NCBI RefSeq assembly: GCF_000226955.1 | Contig: NZ_AGFU01000009.1 | Coordinates: 62,001-126,000, forward strand | Direction: 5' to 3' | Length of the DNA stretch: 64,000 nt | Origin: Sphingomonas elodea ATCC 31461 | Lineage (GTDB): Bacteria > Pseudomonadota > Alphaproteobacteria > Sphingomonadales > Sphingomonadaceae | In this document: in pieces, positions 1 through 8,430 of the stretch | Numbering within the stretch: position 1 is the first letter of the stretch | Layout: each line of letters starts with the position of its first letter | Position numbers and translations under genes: made by a program | Notes under the pieces: model-generated | The model's input: only the letters and a program-made list of their open reading frames with translations | What the model was told of the DNA's origin: nothing | Database searches by the model: none

Positions 1-149
1 GCCGGATTTTCCCAATCGGGGCGGCGCGGATCGACCTGCACCGGCTGGACCTGCGGTGCGTCACCTATCTTCGGGCCGTCCTGCGCGATCCCCATGCCGG
101 AGGCGAGCGCAACACTTCCCACCGCCGCCAGCAACCCAAACTTGTTCAC
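1..149 (-). CDS. Secreted protein, N-terminal fragment; probable GH2 beta-galactosidase
   Basis: Only the first 49 codons are inside the window; the gene continues past base 1. It starts with GTG, preceded by a GGGAGG ribosome site at normal spacing. The fragment begins with a short positive N-terminus and a hydrophobic signal peptide ending near IAQ-DG. A linker and the motif RPDWENP follow. From memory, a DWENP motif just after the signal peptide is common in Proteobacterial and Bacteroidota GH2 beta-galactosidases. That would suit the downstream galactan enzymes, but so short a fragment cannot prove it. It lies 80 bases behind the halogenase on the same strand. Confidence 0.5.
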   Translation of the reverse strand, partial: MNKFGLLAAVGSVALASGMGIAQDGPKIGDAPQVQPVQVDPRRPDWENP

Positions 150-220
150 GTGATTCCTCCCGCCCCTGGGGGCATACTGCAAAGGCTGATTGTTTCGGTC
201 AAATTTCTCGGAGTAATTTT

Positions 221-236
221 GGCATAATTTTATGCC
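221..236. promoter_or_regulatory. 16-bp palindrome over the halogenase stop codon
   Basis: Arms GGCATAA and TTATGCC are separated by two bases and span the halogenase stop codon (230-232). The element could be an operator or a short hairpin between the halogenase and the GH2-like gene. On the minus strand a TTGACC hexamer follows it within the 80-base gap, 17 bases ahead of a weak CAGTAT. The last gene may therefore have its own promoter. No function is shown. Confidence 0.3.
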
Positions 237-1735
237 TGCATGGCTGCTGCATCACGCAGGAACGCCGCGTGGCTCGGCATGCGGGACGCCGCCAGCCCGG
301 TCACCTCGGCGATCCGCGCCAGCCTTGCCTCCGCTTCGTCTCGCGGCATGCCGTCGGCGATCGGGTCATAGCCGCGCGGGTCGATGCCCTGTCCATGCAG
401 CACCGCCAGCCAGCTGGTCTTGGAGAAAAGCTCGTCCGCCTCGCGGTACAGCCGACCGCTGGCACGATAGATCTCCAGGCGCTCGGCCAGCGCGTCCGGC
501 ACCGCCATCGTCCGCAGCCGACGCCAATAGTCGGTATCGCCGCGGCTGGTGGCGTGGAAATGGAGGATGAGGAAGTCGCGGATGGTCTCGAACTCCGTGG
601 CCATCAGCCGGTTGTAGCGTCGAATGTCCGCGGGCGTGCCGCCGCCCACCGGCAGCATCTCGAGCAGGCGCGCGATACCCGCCTGGACGAGATGGATGCT
701 GGTCGATTCCAGCGGTTCGAGAAACCCGCTGGCGAGCCCCAGCGCGACGCAGTTCTTCTCCCAGAAGCGCGCCCTCCGCCCGGCCCGGAAGCGCAGGAAG
801 CGCGGTTCACCCAGCGGCGCACCCTCGATATTGCTAAGCAATAGCGTCTCTGCTGCGACATCCGTGCAATGGTCGCTCGCATAGACAAGGCCGTTGCCGA
901 CGCGGTGCTGGAGCGGGATGCGCCACTGCCAACCGGCGCCGCGTGCAGTGGAACGCGTAAAGGGGGAGCGCCCCTCCGGGCCAAGCGCACAGGGCACCGC
1001 GACCGCGCGGTCGTTGGGCAGCCAGCGGCCCCAATCCTCGAACGGCACGCCCAGAATGTCACCGAGCAGGTACGAACGGAATCCCGAGCAGTCGATGAAG
1101 AAGTCCGCGCCGATCCGCGCGCCCGATTCGAGCGCTACCGCCGCGATCGCACCGTCTTCGGCCTGTTCGACCGAGACGATCCGCCCTTCCTGCCGCCGCA
1201 CGCCCCAGTGCTCCGCCTTTTCGCGCAGGAAGCCGGCATAGAGCGCCGCATCGAAATGATAGGCATAGCCGATATGGGCGAGCGGGTTGTTGCCGCTGGC
1301 CACCGGCCGCTGGAACCGGCCGAGCCGCGCCGCCTCGGCGCAGATCGAATAGGCCTCCAGCGGGGCAGCCTTGCCGGTAAGCCGCGCGCGCTGCCACACC
1401 GCCTCGAACGGGATCGCCCCGAAATCGACGCCGTGGGTGCCGAAGGGATGGAAATAGCGCGTGCCTTGCGCCCGCCAGTCGACGAACTCGATGCCGAGCT
1501 TGGCGGTGCCCCTGGTGGCGCGCAGGAATTCGCTCTCGTCGAGGCCCAGCAGCGCGTTGAACGCCTGGATCGGCGGGATCGTCGCCTCGCCGACGCCGAC
1601 GGTGCCGATCGCTTCGGATTCGACCAGCGTGATCGCGATCGTGCGGGTGTCGAGCACGCGGGCGAGCGCGGCGGCGGCCATCCAGCCGGCGGTGCCGCCG
1701 CCGACGATCACGATATGCGAAAGCGGCGCGCTCAT
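230..1735 (-). CDS. Flavin-dependent tryptophan-halogenase family protein
   Basis: This 501-residue protein belongs to the FADH2-dependent halogenase family. Visible motifs are the FAD-binding GGGTAGW (12-18), GEATIPP (49-55), a lysine at exactly residue 79 (the position of the catalytic Lys79 of PrnA), WQWRIP (269-274, the family's WxWxIP signature) and LEPLESTS (339-346), which holds the conserved Glu-Ser of the chloride side. All key catalytic positions appear intact. It has no signal peptide, so it is cytoplasmic. It lies 100 bases after the TonB receptor on the same strand, an arrangement known from receptor-linked halogenases of Caulobacter, Xanthomonas and sphingomonads, where the substrate is unknown. 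A free-tryptophan substrate is not implied. Flavin halogenases of this type need a separate flavin reductase; none is nearby. Confidence 0.9.
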   Translation of the reverse strand: MSAPLSHIVIVGGGTAGWMAAAALARVLDTRTIAITLVESEAIGTVGVGEATIPPIQAFNALLGLDESEFLRATRGTAKLGIEFVDWRAQGTRYFHPFGTHGVDFGAIPFEAVWQRARLTGKAAPLEAYSICAEAARLGRFQRPVASGNNPLAHIGYAYHFDAALYAGFLREKAEHWGVRRQEGRIVSVEQAEDGAIAAVALESGARIGADFFIDCSGFRSYLLGDILGVPFEDWGRWLPNDRAVAVPCALGPEGRSPFTRSTARGAGWQWRIPLQHRVGNGLVYASDHCTDVAAETLLLSNIEGAPLGEPRFLRFRAGRRARFWEKNCVALGLASGFLEPLESTSIHLVQAGIARLLEMLPVGGGTPADIRRYNRLMATEFETIRDFLILHFHATSRGDTDYWRRLRTMAVPDALAERLEIYRASGRLYREADELFSKTSWLAVLHGQGIDPRGYDPIADGMPRDEAEARLARIAEVTGLAASRMPSHAAFLRDAAAMQA

Positions 1736-1835
1736 GCCGCACGCCGCCCGGTTGAAACCTTGATGTGGAAAGCCGTCATGCGCCGTCCCTCCCGCGAACG
1801 GCGGCCGGAGCGGTTGCCCGCCCCGGCCGGGATGG

Positions 1836-4628
1836 TCAGTAGGTCGCCCGCAGCGACAGGCCGAAGCGCCGATCGTTGAGTTCGTACCGCAGCGGTGCGG
1901 CCGGCGTTCCGATGTAGATCATGTTCAGCCGGTTGTTGAGGTTCACCACATCCGCCGAGACCGCGATCTGCTTGGTCAGGTTCACGCTGATCGAAGCGTC
2001 GAGCGAGGCATAGGGCTTGGCATATTGCGGGATGCCGTTGGCGCCGCTTCCCTGGGTCTGGTCGAGATAGCTGGACCGCCAGCTCCACGCCACGCGCGCG
2101 GTGACGGGGCCCTTCTCGTAAAGGCCGACAAGGTTGTAGCTGTGCTTCGACAGCTTCTCGAGCGGCAGCTGCTGCGGCGTGTTCGTACCCGCCACGGCGA
2201 ACGGGTTGCTCACGCTCGAATCGACATAGGTATAGTTGGCCTGGAGGCCGAGCCCGCTCAACGGCCCGGGCAGGAAATCGAAGAACTGGTTGTAGCCGAT
2301 CTCCGCGCCCTTCACCGTGCCGTTGCCCGAGTTCACCTGCGTGCTGATGTCGTAGGTGACGCCGTTGAACACGCCGGTGACGATGCCGCCCGCCAGGAAG
2401 CCGTTGACCTTCTTGTAGAACAGGCCGCCGGTCAGCGATCCGCTGGGGGCGAAGTACCATTCGGCGGTCACGTCGAAATTGTCCGAACGGATCGGGTTGA
2501 GCCGCGGGTTGCCCGAGCCGGCGCTCGGATGGCCGGTGACCGGGTTGATCTGGTTCGGATTGTTCAGCGTCAGATTGGTCGAGAGCTGGTCGAAGTTCGG
2601 CCGCGCCAGGCCCTTCGAATAGGCGAAGCGCATCTGGAACGTGTCGGTCAGCTTGCCGCGGAGGTTAAAGCTCGGCAACGCCTTGGTGTATTCCCTGCCG
2701 ACGCTGATCGGCGCGGAGGTGCCGTCATTGTTGAACTGGGTGCCCACCGACGTCGTCCTGGTCTTCACCACGCGCACGCCGAGGCCGCCGTCAAAGCTCA
2801 CGCCGCCCACATCGAAGCCATAGTCGGCGATCGCCCAGCCGGTATAGGTCTTCTCGGTCTGGCGATTGAGGTCGCCGGGCCTGAAACTGTCCTGCGTCGT
2901 CGCGCCGAGCAGCGCATACAGGGCCTTGGTCTGCGCCCATACGCCGTCACCGCCCGGGAATGCCGGGTAGAGCAGCCCGCCCTTCACGGTGTTGCCATCG
3001 AACCAGTTCTTCGACGGACCCGGCATCGCAAGCTGCGGATTCTTGGTCAGCGGGACCAGCGGGGTTCCCGACGGCGCACCGCAATTGGGATCGGCGCCGA
3101 GCGAGGTGATGCACACGCCGTGCCAGGTGCCGCGCAGGTCGATGCTGTTGTCGGCATAGCGAACGCCGGCGCGCAGCTTCTTCAGGAACCCGCCTTCGAC
3201 GTCATATTCGATGTCGGACGCGAGTGCGAACGTATCCGCGTCGTTCCGCTGGAGTGCATCCGCAACATAGGGCGTGGTGTAGTTCGCCGGGTTGTTGAGC
3301 ACACCCTGCTGACGCACGTCCCAGCGCGGATATTTGCCGCGCAGGTCGAAGTCGACGCTGAGCGGGTGCGGCGTGGTCAGCGAGGTCTGGCCGGACTGGC
3401 TGTACAGCGACAGCACATGGCCGTTGCGATCCGCATTGTAATAGGAATGGAGATACTGCGCGTCGAAATTCGCCTTGAGCCGGTCGGTCGGCTGCCAGGC
3501 TGCATTCAGCGTGAAGTTCTTGCTCGCGCTCCACAGCTGCTGGTCATAGCGGCCGGTCTCGAACGCGATCGGCGCCAGGGTGCCGCTGGTCGCATAGCCT
3601 TCCTTGTTGAAGGTGAAGGTCGCGCCCGGCGCCGGCGCGGTACCATAGCTGGTCACGACTCCGGCGGCGTTCCGGACGTTCGAGCGGTTGCTGTAATCGT
3701 AATAATAGGCGCCGGTCCGGTTGAACCAGTATTTGGTCATCTGCCCCTGCGCCGTGATGAGCAGCGCGTCGCTCGGCTTCCACTGGATGGCGCCGGCCAC
3801 GCCCAGGCGCTTGCGATCGCCGCTATCGTCGTAGATTTCGGGACCGTACGGGATCTGGGCGTTCGCCGGCGCGCCCGCGATCGAGCCCGGCGCAACCGTG
3901 TCGAACGGCCCGATCAGCAGGCCGTCCTGGCGATACTGGCTCTTGGAATAGACCGCGTTGATCAGCACGCCGATCTCGCCCTCGCCCGCCTGGAAGCGAT
4001 TGCTGTACAGGCCCGACACGGCATAACCCGGCTTGTCGACGCGGTCGTAGTAATTGCCGCGGACCGTGGCGCTGATCACCTGGCCGGCGGAATCGAACGG
4101 CTTGCGGGTGCGCAGGTTCACCGCGCCGCCCACGCCGCCTTCGATGATGTTGGCGGGCGCGTTCTTGTACACGTCGATGCCCGACAGCAGTTCCGGCGGC
4201 ACGCCTTCAAGGTCGAACGCGCGCCCGCCCGAGGCGGAATAGACCGCGCGGCCGTCGAGAAAGTTCTGGACCTGGGTCAGGCCGCGCACGGTGATCGCGG
4301 GCTGGGTGCGGTGGTCGAAATCGGTGGCGCCTTCGCCGTAGCGGCGCTGGATCTGCACACCGGTGATGCGCTGCAGCGCCTCGGTGGTGTTCGCGTCCGG
4401 CAGCTTGCCGATGTCCTGCGCCTGCACCGAATCGACGATCTGGTCGGCGTTGCGCTTCAGCGCCTGGGCGGAGCGGAGGCTCTCGCGCACGCCGGTGACG
4501 ACGATTTCCCCCGGCCCCTCATTGGCACCCTGCCCGCTGGCCTGCTGGGCATGGGCCGGCATGGCTCCGGCCACCGCCAGTGCGATCGCGGACGTGCCAA
4601 ACAACGCAATTTTCGTGCTCACCCTCAT
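1836..4628 (-). CDS. TonB-dependent outer-membrane receptor (carbohydrate-type)
   Basis: A 930-residue receptor with a signal peptide ending AHA-QQ, a TonB-box-like EIVVTG near residue 42, a plug domain (DIGKLPDANTTEALQRI, TVRGL, then the conserved IEGGVGGAVNLRTRKPF) and a large beta-barrel ending RRFGLSLRATY, with a terminal aromatic residue as outer-membrane insertion requires. It should import an oligosaccharide across the outer membrane using TonB energy. I chose ATG 4628 over the in-frame ATG 4643: the codons between them carry GGGAGG five bases before 4628, so that stretch is the ribosome site. It is the first gene of a leftward unit with the halogenase. The promoter lies under two palindromes likely bound by the neighbouring GntR protein. 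The substrate is inferred (galactan) from the divergent GH27 and GH30 genes. Confidence 0.93.
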   Translation of the reverse strand: MRVSTKIALFGTSAIALAVAGAMPAHAQQASGQGANEGPGEIVVTGVRESLRSAQALKRNADQIVDSVQAQDIGKLPDANTTEALQRITGVQIQRRYGEGATDFDHRTQPAITVRGLTQVQNFLDGRAVYSASGGRAFDLEGVPPELLSGIDVYKNAPANIIEGGVGGAVNLRTRKPFDSAGQVISATVRGNYYDRVDKPGYAVSGLYSNRFQAGEGEIGVLINAVYSKSQYRQDGLLIGPFDTVAPGSIAGAPANAQIPYGPEIYDDSGDRKRLGVAGAIQWKPSDALLITAQGQMTKYWFNRTGAYYYDYSNRSNVRNAAGVVTSYGTAPAPGATFTFNKEGYATSGTLAPIAFETGRYDQQLWSASKNFTLNAAWQPTDRLKANFDAQYLHSYYNADRNGHVLSLYSQSGQTSLTTPHPLSVDFDLRGKYPRWDVRQQGVLNNPANYTTPYVADALQRNDADTFALASDIEYDVEGGFLKKLRAGVRYADNSIDLRGTWHGVCITSLGADPNCGAPSGTPLVPLTKNPQLAMPGPSKNWFDGNTVKGGLLYPAFPGGDGVWAQTKALYALLGATTQDSFRPGDLNRQTEKTYTGWAIADYGFDVGGVSFDGGLGVRVVKTRTTSVGTQFNNDGTSAPISVGREYTKALPSFNLRGKLTDTFQMRFAYSKGLARPNFDQLSTNLTLNNPNQINPVTGHPSAGSGNPRLNPIRSDNFDVTAEWYFAPSGSLTGGLFYKKVNGFLAGGIVTGVFNGVTYDISTQVNSGNGTVKGAEIGYNQFFDFLPGPLSGLGLQANYTYVDSSVSNPFAVAGTNTPQQLPLEKLSKHSYNLVGLYEKGPVTARVAWSWRSSYLDQTQGSGANGIPQYAKPYASLDASISVNLTKQIAVSADVVNLNNRLNMIYIGTPAAPLRYELNDRRFGLSLRATY

Positions 4629-4686
4629 CAGATCCTCCCTCATCCCCTGGCCCGAAGCTCCACGTCTGCGCGCGGATCAGGACCAG

Positions 4687-4697
4687 TTGTCTGACAA
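4687..4697. promoter_or_regulatory. GntR-type operator 1 (TTGTCTGACAA)
   Basis: A perfect 11-bp palindrome centred at 4692. Read leftward, it overlaps the last bases of the receptor's probable -10 hexamer and the start region. FadR-group GntR proteins bind short palindromes of this size, and the regulator gene starts about 110 bases away. A bound repressor here would block the receptor promoter. Binding is inferred. Confidence 0.6.
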
Positions 4698-4723
4698 CAT
4701 ATCCCATCTTATTTGTAAGACAA
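4696..4723 (-). promoter_or_regulatory. Probable promoter of the receptor-halogenase unit
   Basis: On the minus strand TTGTCT (4723-4718) stands 16 bases ahead of TATGTT (4701-4696), each matching four of six consensus bases. Transcription would start near 4689, leaving a leader of about 60 bases before ATG 4628. Operator 2 covers the -35 hexamer, and operator 1 begins inside the -10 hexamer. Confidence 0.5.
4713..4723. promoter_or_regulatory. GntR-type operator 2 (TTGTAAGACAA)
   Basis: This is a second copy of the 4687-4697 palindrome, matching it at nine of 11 positions. It is centred at 4718, 26 bases from operator 1, about two and a half helical turns. It covers the -35 hexamer of the receptor promoter. 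An overlapping CTTA-TTTG-TAAG repeat sits on its left side. Two dimers or a loop could form here. Confidence 0.55.
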
Positions 4724-4807
4724 GTGAGATTCGAGCCGCGTGCATTTCCGGGATGGCGCCCGGCGCCAAGACCGACCAAGATCAGGCGGGATAGAGGGGG
4801 ATGGCGA

Positions 4808-5515
4808 TTGGCTGTCGAACGAAAGCGTAACCCGGCACATCGATCGATCGCGCGGGAACTGGGCGTGGCGATCGTGACGGGCCAGTATCTGCCAGGGGCG
4901 ATATTGCCGGGCGAATTCGAACTGGCCGAGACACGCAGCGTCTCGCGCAGCGTCGTGCGCGAAGCGCTGCGCATATTGGCGGCAAAAGGACTGATCGAAA
5001 GCCGCCCCAAGGCGGGCACGCGGATCCGCAATCGCGGCGACTGGAACCTGCTCGATCCGGACATCCTCGCCTGGACGTTCGAAGCGGAGCCCTCTGCCAC
5101 CTTTGTCGAGAATCTGTTCCAGCTCCGCATGATCGTCGAGCCGTCCGCCGCCGAACTGGCCGCAAAGTTCCGCACCGCGCGCCAGATCGGCCGGATGGGC
5201 CACGCCCTGGAAGTGATGGAGGAAATGGGGCTCGCGACGGCGGAAGGGCAAGCCGCCGACCAGCAGTTTCACAACGTTCTGCTGGAGGCGACGGCGAACG
5301 ACCTGCTGGTCAGCCTTTCCGGAAGCATCGGCACCGCGGTGCGGGCGACCGCGCTGTTCAAGGCGCGCAAGGCGAAGCAGCTGCGCGACTCCATCCCGCT
5401 GCACCGCGACCTGTTCTCCGCCATCACCAACGGCGATCCGGCAGCGGCAAAAGCGGCCTGCGTCACGCTTATTCTCCAGGCGCACGAAGATACCGAACTC
5501 TCGCTGAAGCCTTGA
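4808..5515 (+). CDS. GntR-family transcriptional regulator, FCD (FadR/DgoR-like) type
   Basis: A 235-residue repressor-type protein. The N-terminal winged helix has the GntR pattern (IVTGQYLPGAILPGEFELAE, then SRSVVREALRILAAKGLIESRPKAGTRI). A WNLLDPDILAW linker follows, then a helical FCD ligand domain with acidic and histidine metal-site residues (QQFHNVLLEA, HRDLFSAI). The linker resembles DgoR, the E. coli galactonate repressor, suggesting a sugar-acid or sugar ligand. I chose TTG 4808 because AGGGGGA stands eight bases upstream and the resulting N-terminus fits the family; upstream in-frame starts overlap the receptor gene. It sits between the divergent receptor unit and the GH27-GH30 genes, and operator copies lie on both sides, so local control of both arms is likely. 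Confidence 0.88.
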   Translation: MAVERKRNPAHRSIARELGVAIVTGQYLPGAILPGEFELAETRSVSRSVVREALRILAAKGLIESRPKAGTRIRNRGDWNLLDPDILAWTFEAEPSATFVENLFQLRMIVEPSAAELAAKFRTARQIGRMGHALEVMEEMGLATAEGQAADQQFHNVLLEATANDLLVSLSGSIGTAVRATALFKARKAKQLRDSIPLHRDLFSAITNGDPAAAKAACVTLILQAHEDTELSLKP

Positions 5516-5525
5516 CCCGGCAGCG

Positions 5526-5559
5526 TTGACGCCCCCCATTCGTCCGTTTAGTCAGACAA
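5526..5559 (+). promoter_or_regulatory. GH27-GH30 promoter region with GntR-type operator 3
   Basis: In the 58-base gap before GH27, TTGACG (5526-5531) can serve as a -35 element. About 17 bases on lies TAGTCAGACAA (5549-5559), matching operator 1 at nine of 11 positions and overlapping the expected -10 and start region. The hydrolase genes may thus have their own repressible promoter rather than only reading through from the regulator gene. Confidence 0.45.
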
Positions 5560-5573
5560 AAACGGAGGGACGG

Positions 5574-6941
5574 ATGAGCGAACGGAAACGCGGTGGTGTC
5601 CGCATCGATCGGCGCGGCCTGTTACACGGAGCGGCGACGCTCGGCGGTGCGGCCCTGGCGGCTCCGGCTGCGGCACGGGCCGGCCCCGGGCAGCTGGCCC
5701 CTACCCCGCCGATGGGTTGGAACAGCTGGAACAGCTTCGCCACCACGATCACCGAGGCACAGGCACTGGAGACCGCCGCCATCCAGGCGCGCGAGCTGCT
5801 GCCGTTCGGCTACGACATCTTTACCATCGACATCCAATGGTACGAGCCGGAAGCCAACAGCTACACCTACAACGCCAAGCCGGTGCCGGCGATGGACAGC
5901 CATGGCCGGCTGCTGCCCGCCCCCAACCGGTTTCCGTCGTCCACGAATGGCAAGGGCTTCGCACCCATCGCGGCCAAGGTCCACGCACTCGGCATGAAGT
6001 TCGGCGTCCACCTGATGCGCGGCATCCCCCGGCTGGCGGTGGAACGCAACCTGCCGGTGCTGGGCGCGAACGGCGTCCGCGCCGCGGATATCGCCGACAC
6101 CACGAGCATCTGCCCGTGGAACCCCGACATGTACGGCGTCGACATGCGCAAGCCGGGCGCACAGGCCTATTATGACAGCGTCTTCGCACTGCTCGCCTCC
6201 TGGGGCGTCGACTTCGTCAAGATGGACGACATGAGCCGCCCCTATGACGCGCATGCGCCGGAAATCGAGGCGGCGGCCAAGGCGATTCGCGCGACCGGGC
6301 GGCCGATCCTGCTCAGCCTCTCGCCCGGCGAGACGCCGGTCCCGCACGCCGCCCATGTCGCGCAGCACGCCCAGATGTGGCGCATCTCCGACGATTTCTG
6401 GGACGACTGGAAGATGCTGGAGGCGCAGTTCACCCGGCTGGAGAACTGGAGCCCCCACGCCCGCCCCGGCGCCTGGCCCGATGCCGACATGCTGCCGCTC
6501 GGTCGGCTCGCGCTCGGCCAGCGCGACACCAAGTTCACGCCGGACGAGCAGCGCACGCTGATGACGCTCTGGGGAATCGCCCGCTCGCCCCTGATCATGG
6601 GCGGTGACCTGCGCCACCTAGACGCCCGCACCCGCGCGCTGCTGACCAATCGCGAAGTGCTAGCGGTCAACCAGGCGAGCAGCGGGAACCGGCCCTGGTT
6701 CGTCGCCGACGATCGCCGCGTGTGGACCGCCCGCGCTGCCACGGGCGGCCACTATGTCGCGCTGTTCAACACCGGCGACAAGGCGGGTGAGGCCGCGTTC
6801 GACCTGCGCCTGCTCGGCGCGACGGGCACCGTGCGGGTGCGCAACCTGTGGGAGGGCAAGGACGAGGGGACGAGCCCCTTGCGGCTCGCCCGCACGCTGC
6901 CGCCGCACGGCGCCGGTCTCTACAAGGTGACAGCGGCATGA
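5574..6941 (+). CDS. GH27 glycoside hydrolase (alpha-galactosidase or beta-L-arabinopyranosidase)
   Basis: A 455-residue exported enzyme. RRGLLHGAATLGGAAL near the N-terminus is a twin-arginine signal, so it is probably exported folded to the periplasm. The mature start PPMGWNSWNSF (45-55) is the GH27 hallmark. VKMDD (215-219) holds the nucleophile, most likely Asp218, and WRISDDF (269-275) the acid/base aspartate. The IDIQWYEP and PAPNRFPSS patterns place it in the bacterial branch. GH27 members remove terminal alpha-galactose or beta-L-arabinopyranose; the neighbouring GH30 makes the arabinopyranose activity on type II arabinogalactan a real alternative. ATG 5574 has GGAGGGAC upstream. Its stop overlaps the next start (ATGA), so the two genes are translationally coupled. 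Confidence 0.88.
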   Translation: MSERKRGGVRIDRRGLLHGAATLGGAALAAPAAARAGPGQLAPTPPMGWNSWNSFATTITEAQALETAAIQARELLPFGYDIFTIDIQWYEPEANSYTYNAKPVPAMDSHGRLLPAPNRFPSSTNGKGFAPIAAKVHALGMKFGVHLMRGIPRLAVERNLPVLGANGVRAADIADTTSICPWNPDMYGVDMRKPGAQAYYDSVFALLASWGVDFVKMDDMSRPYDAHAPEIEAAAKAIRATGRPILLSLSPGETPVPHAAHVAQHAQMWRISDDFWDDWKMLEAQFTRLENWSPHARPGAWPDADMLPLGRLALGQRDTKFTPDEQRTLMTLWGIARSPLIMGGDLRHLDARTRALLTNREVLAVNQASSGNRPWFVADDRRVWTARAATGGHYVALFNTGDKAGEAAFDLRLLGATGTVRVRNLWEGKDEGTSPLRLARTLPPHGAGLYKVTAA

Positions 6942-8422
6942 TCCGCGCGCTGGCCCTGTCGCTGCTGATCGCCGCCTCGCCCGCGGCCCTCGCCCAGACC
7001 AGCCCGCAGCCGCCGGTCGCGGAGCCGCACGTCACGCTGACGCTGCGGCCGGATCTGAAGCGCCGAGGCCAGCCTTTCGAGGGCTGGGGGACGGCGCTCG
7101 CCTGGTTCGCCCATGTCACCGGCGGCTATCCAGACCCGATACGCGAGAGGCTGGCGGACCTGTTCTACGGGCCGGAGGGACTGGGCTGGACGATCGCGCG
7201 CTACAATATCGGTGGCGGCGACGCGCCCGAGACCAAGCCCTATCTCCGCCCCGGCGCCGACGTGCCCGGCTTCTGGCGCCGCCCGGCGGGCGCGACCGGC
7301 ACCGACTGGTGGAACCCTGCCGATCCCGCGATGTGGGACTGGCAAGCCGATGCCAATCAGCGCTGGTGGCTGGACGCGATCCGCAAGCGGGTTAAGGCCC
7401 CGATCTTCGAGGCCTTCTCCAACTCGCCGCCCTGGTTCATGACCGTCAGCGGACGTGTCTCCGGCGCCGAGAAGGGCACCGACGACAATCTCCGCCCCGG
7501 CCAGGAAGCGCGCTTCGCCGAATATCTGGCGATCGTGGTGGACAGGCTGCAACGTGCGCACGGCATCACTTTCCGCACGCTGTCGCCGGTCAACGAACCG
7601 AACACCGACTATTGGTTCGCCGCCAACACGCAGGAAGGTGCGCACTGGAGCCCGGCCCGCCAGGCGATGATGATCAACGCCGCCGACCGCGCGCTGAAGG
7701 CGCACGGATTGAAGACGGTGATCGCGGCGCCGGACGAGACCAACTCCCACCTCTTCGTGCGCGACTGGCAAGGCTATCCGGCGGCGACCCGCGCGCGGAT
7801 CGGGCAGTTGAACGTCCACAGCTATGGCACCGTCCACCAGACTGCGGTGCGGGACATCGCGCAGGCGCACGGCATCCGCCTCTGGATGAGCGAGAACGAC
7901 ACCCCGCTCGACAAGGATCCCGAGCATTTCGACGGCATGGCCTCACCGCTCGCCTTCGCCGAACATGTCGTCCACGATCTCAAGCGTCTGGAGCCGGTCG
8001 CCTGGGTGTTCTGGCAGGCGGTGGAGCGCCAGAGCAGCGACAAGGGCGACGGCAGCGCCGGCGGCAGCAACTGGGGGCTGGTGAAGATGGCCTACGCGCC
8101 TGCCACCGCAGCCGAGCATCCGATCCACCTAACCCGCAAATACTGGGCCCTGGCGCAGTTCAGCCGGTACATCCGGCCGGGCTATCGGCTGGTGCCGGTA
8201 GACGACGAAGATACGGTCGGCGCAATCTCGCCGGAGGGCAAGCGGCTGGTGCTCGTGCACGTCAATGGCGGCGTAGTGCCGCGCCGGCTGACGATCGGCC
8301 TACCCGGGGCGCGGGTGGTGGAGCGGGTCGTCACCGATGCCAGCCGCGACGCGGCGGCGGTGTCGGCGGAAGCGCTGGCGGAGCCCAAGGCGGTCACCAC
8401 GCTGGTCGTCGCGCTGCGCTGA
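6938..8422 (+). CDS. GH30-family endo-beta-1,6-galactanase-like hydrolase
   Basis: A 494-residue secreted enzyme with a signal peptide ending ALA-QT. FEGWGTALAWFA (48-59), IGGGD (91-95) and FSNSPPWFMTVSG (160-172) match the GH30 galactanase branch (subfamily 5 in fungi and bacteria). SPVNEPN (216-222) carries the acid/base Glu220, and LWMSEND (315-321) the nucleophile Glu319. A C-terminal beta-sandwich follows the barrel. It should cut the beta-1,6-galactan side chains of type II arabinogalactan in the periplasm or at the cell surface. It overlaps the GH27 stop by four bases and is the last gene of this rightward unit. Other GH30 activities (beta-1,6-glucanase, xylanase) are less likely on motif grounds. 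Confidence 0.87.
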   Translation: MIRALALSLLIAASPAALAQTSPQPPVAEPHVTLTLRPDLKRRGQPFEGWGTALAWFAHVTGGYPDPIRERLADLFYGPEGLGWTIARYNIGGGDAPETKPYLRPGADVPGFWRRPAGATGTDWWNPADPAMWDWQADANQRWWLDAIRKRVKAPIFEAFSNSPPWFMTVSGRVSGAEKGTDDNLRPGQEARFAEYLAIVVDRLQRAHGITFRTLSPVNEPNTDYWFAANTQEGAHWSPARQAMMINAADRALKAHGLKTVIAAPDETNSHLFVRDWQGYPAATRARIGQLNVHSYGTVHQTAVRDIAQAHGIRLWMSENDTPLDKDPEHFDGMASPLAFAEHVVHDLKRLEPVAWVFWQAVERQSSDKGDGSAGGSNWGLVKMAYAPATAAEHPIHLTRKYWALAQFSRYIRPGYRLVPVDDEDTVGAISPEGKRLVLVHVNGGVVPRRLTIGLPGARVVERVVTDASRDAAAVSAEALAEPKAVTTLVVALR

Positions 8423-8430
8423 ACCCTAAG

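Noticed and set aside
2025-4694. Long open frame (889 codons) antisense to the first TonB receptor
   Set aside because: Typical GC-rich shadow: repetitive Arg/Ala/Gly/Val composition, no motif, no ribosome site, and it is fully opposed by a well-supported receptor.
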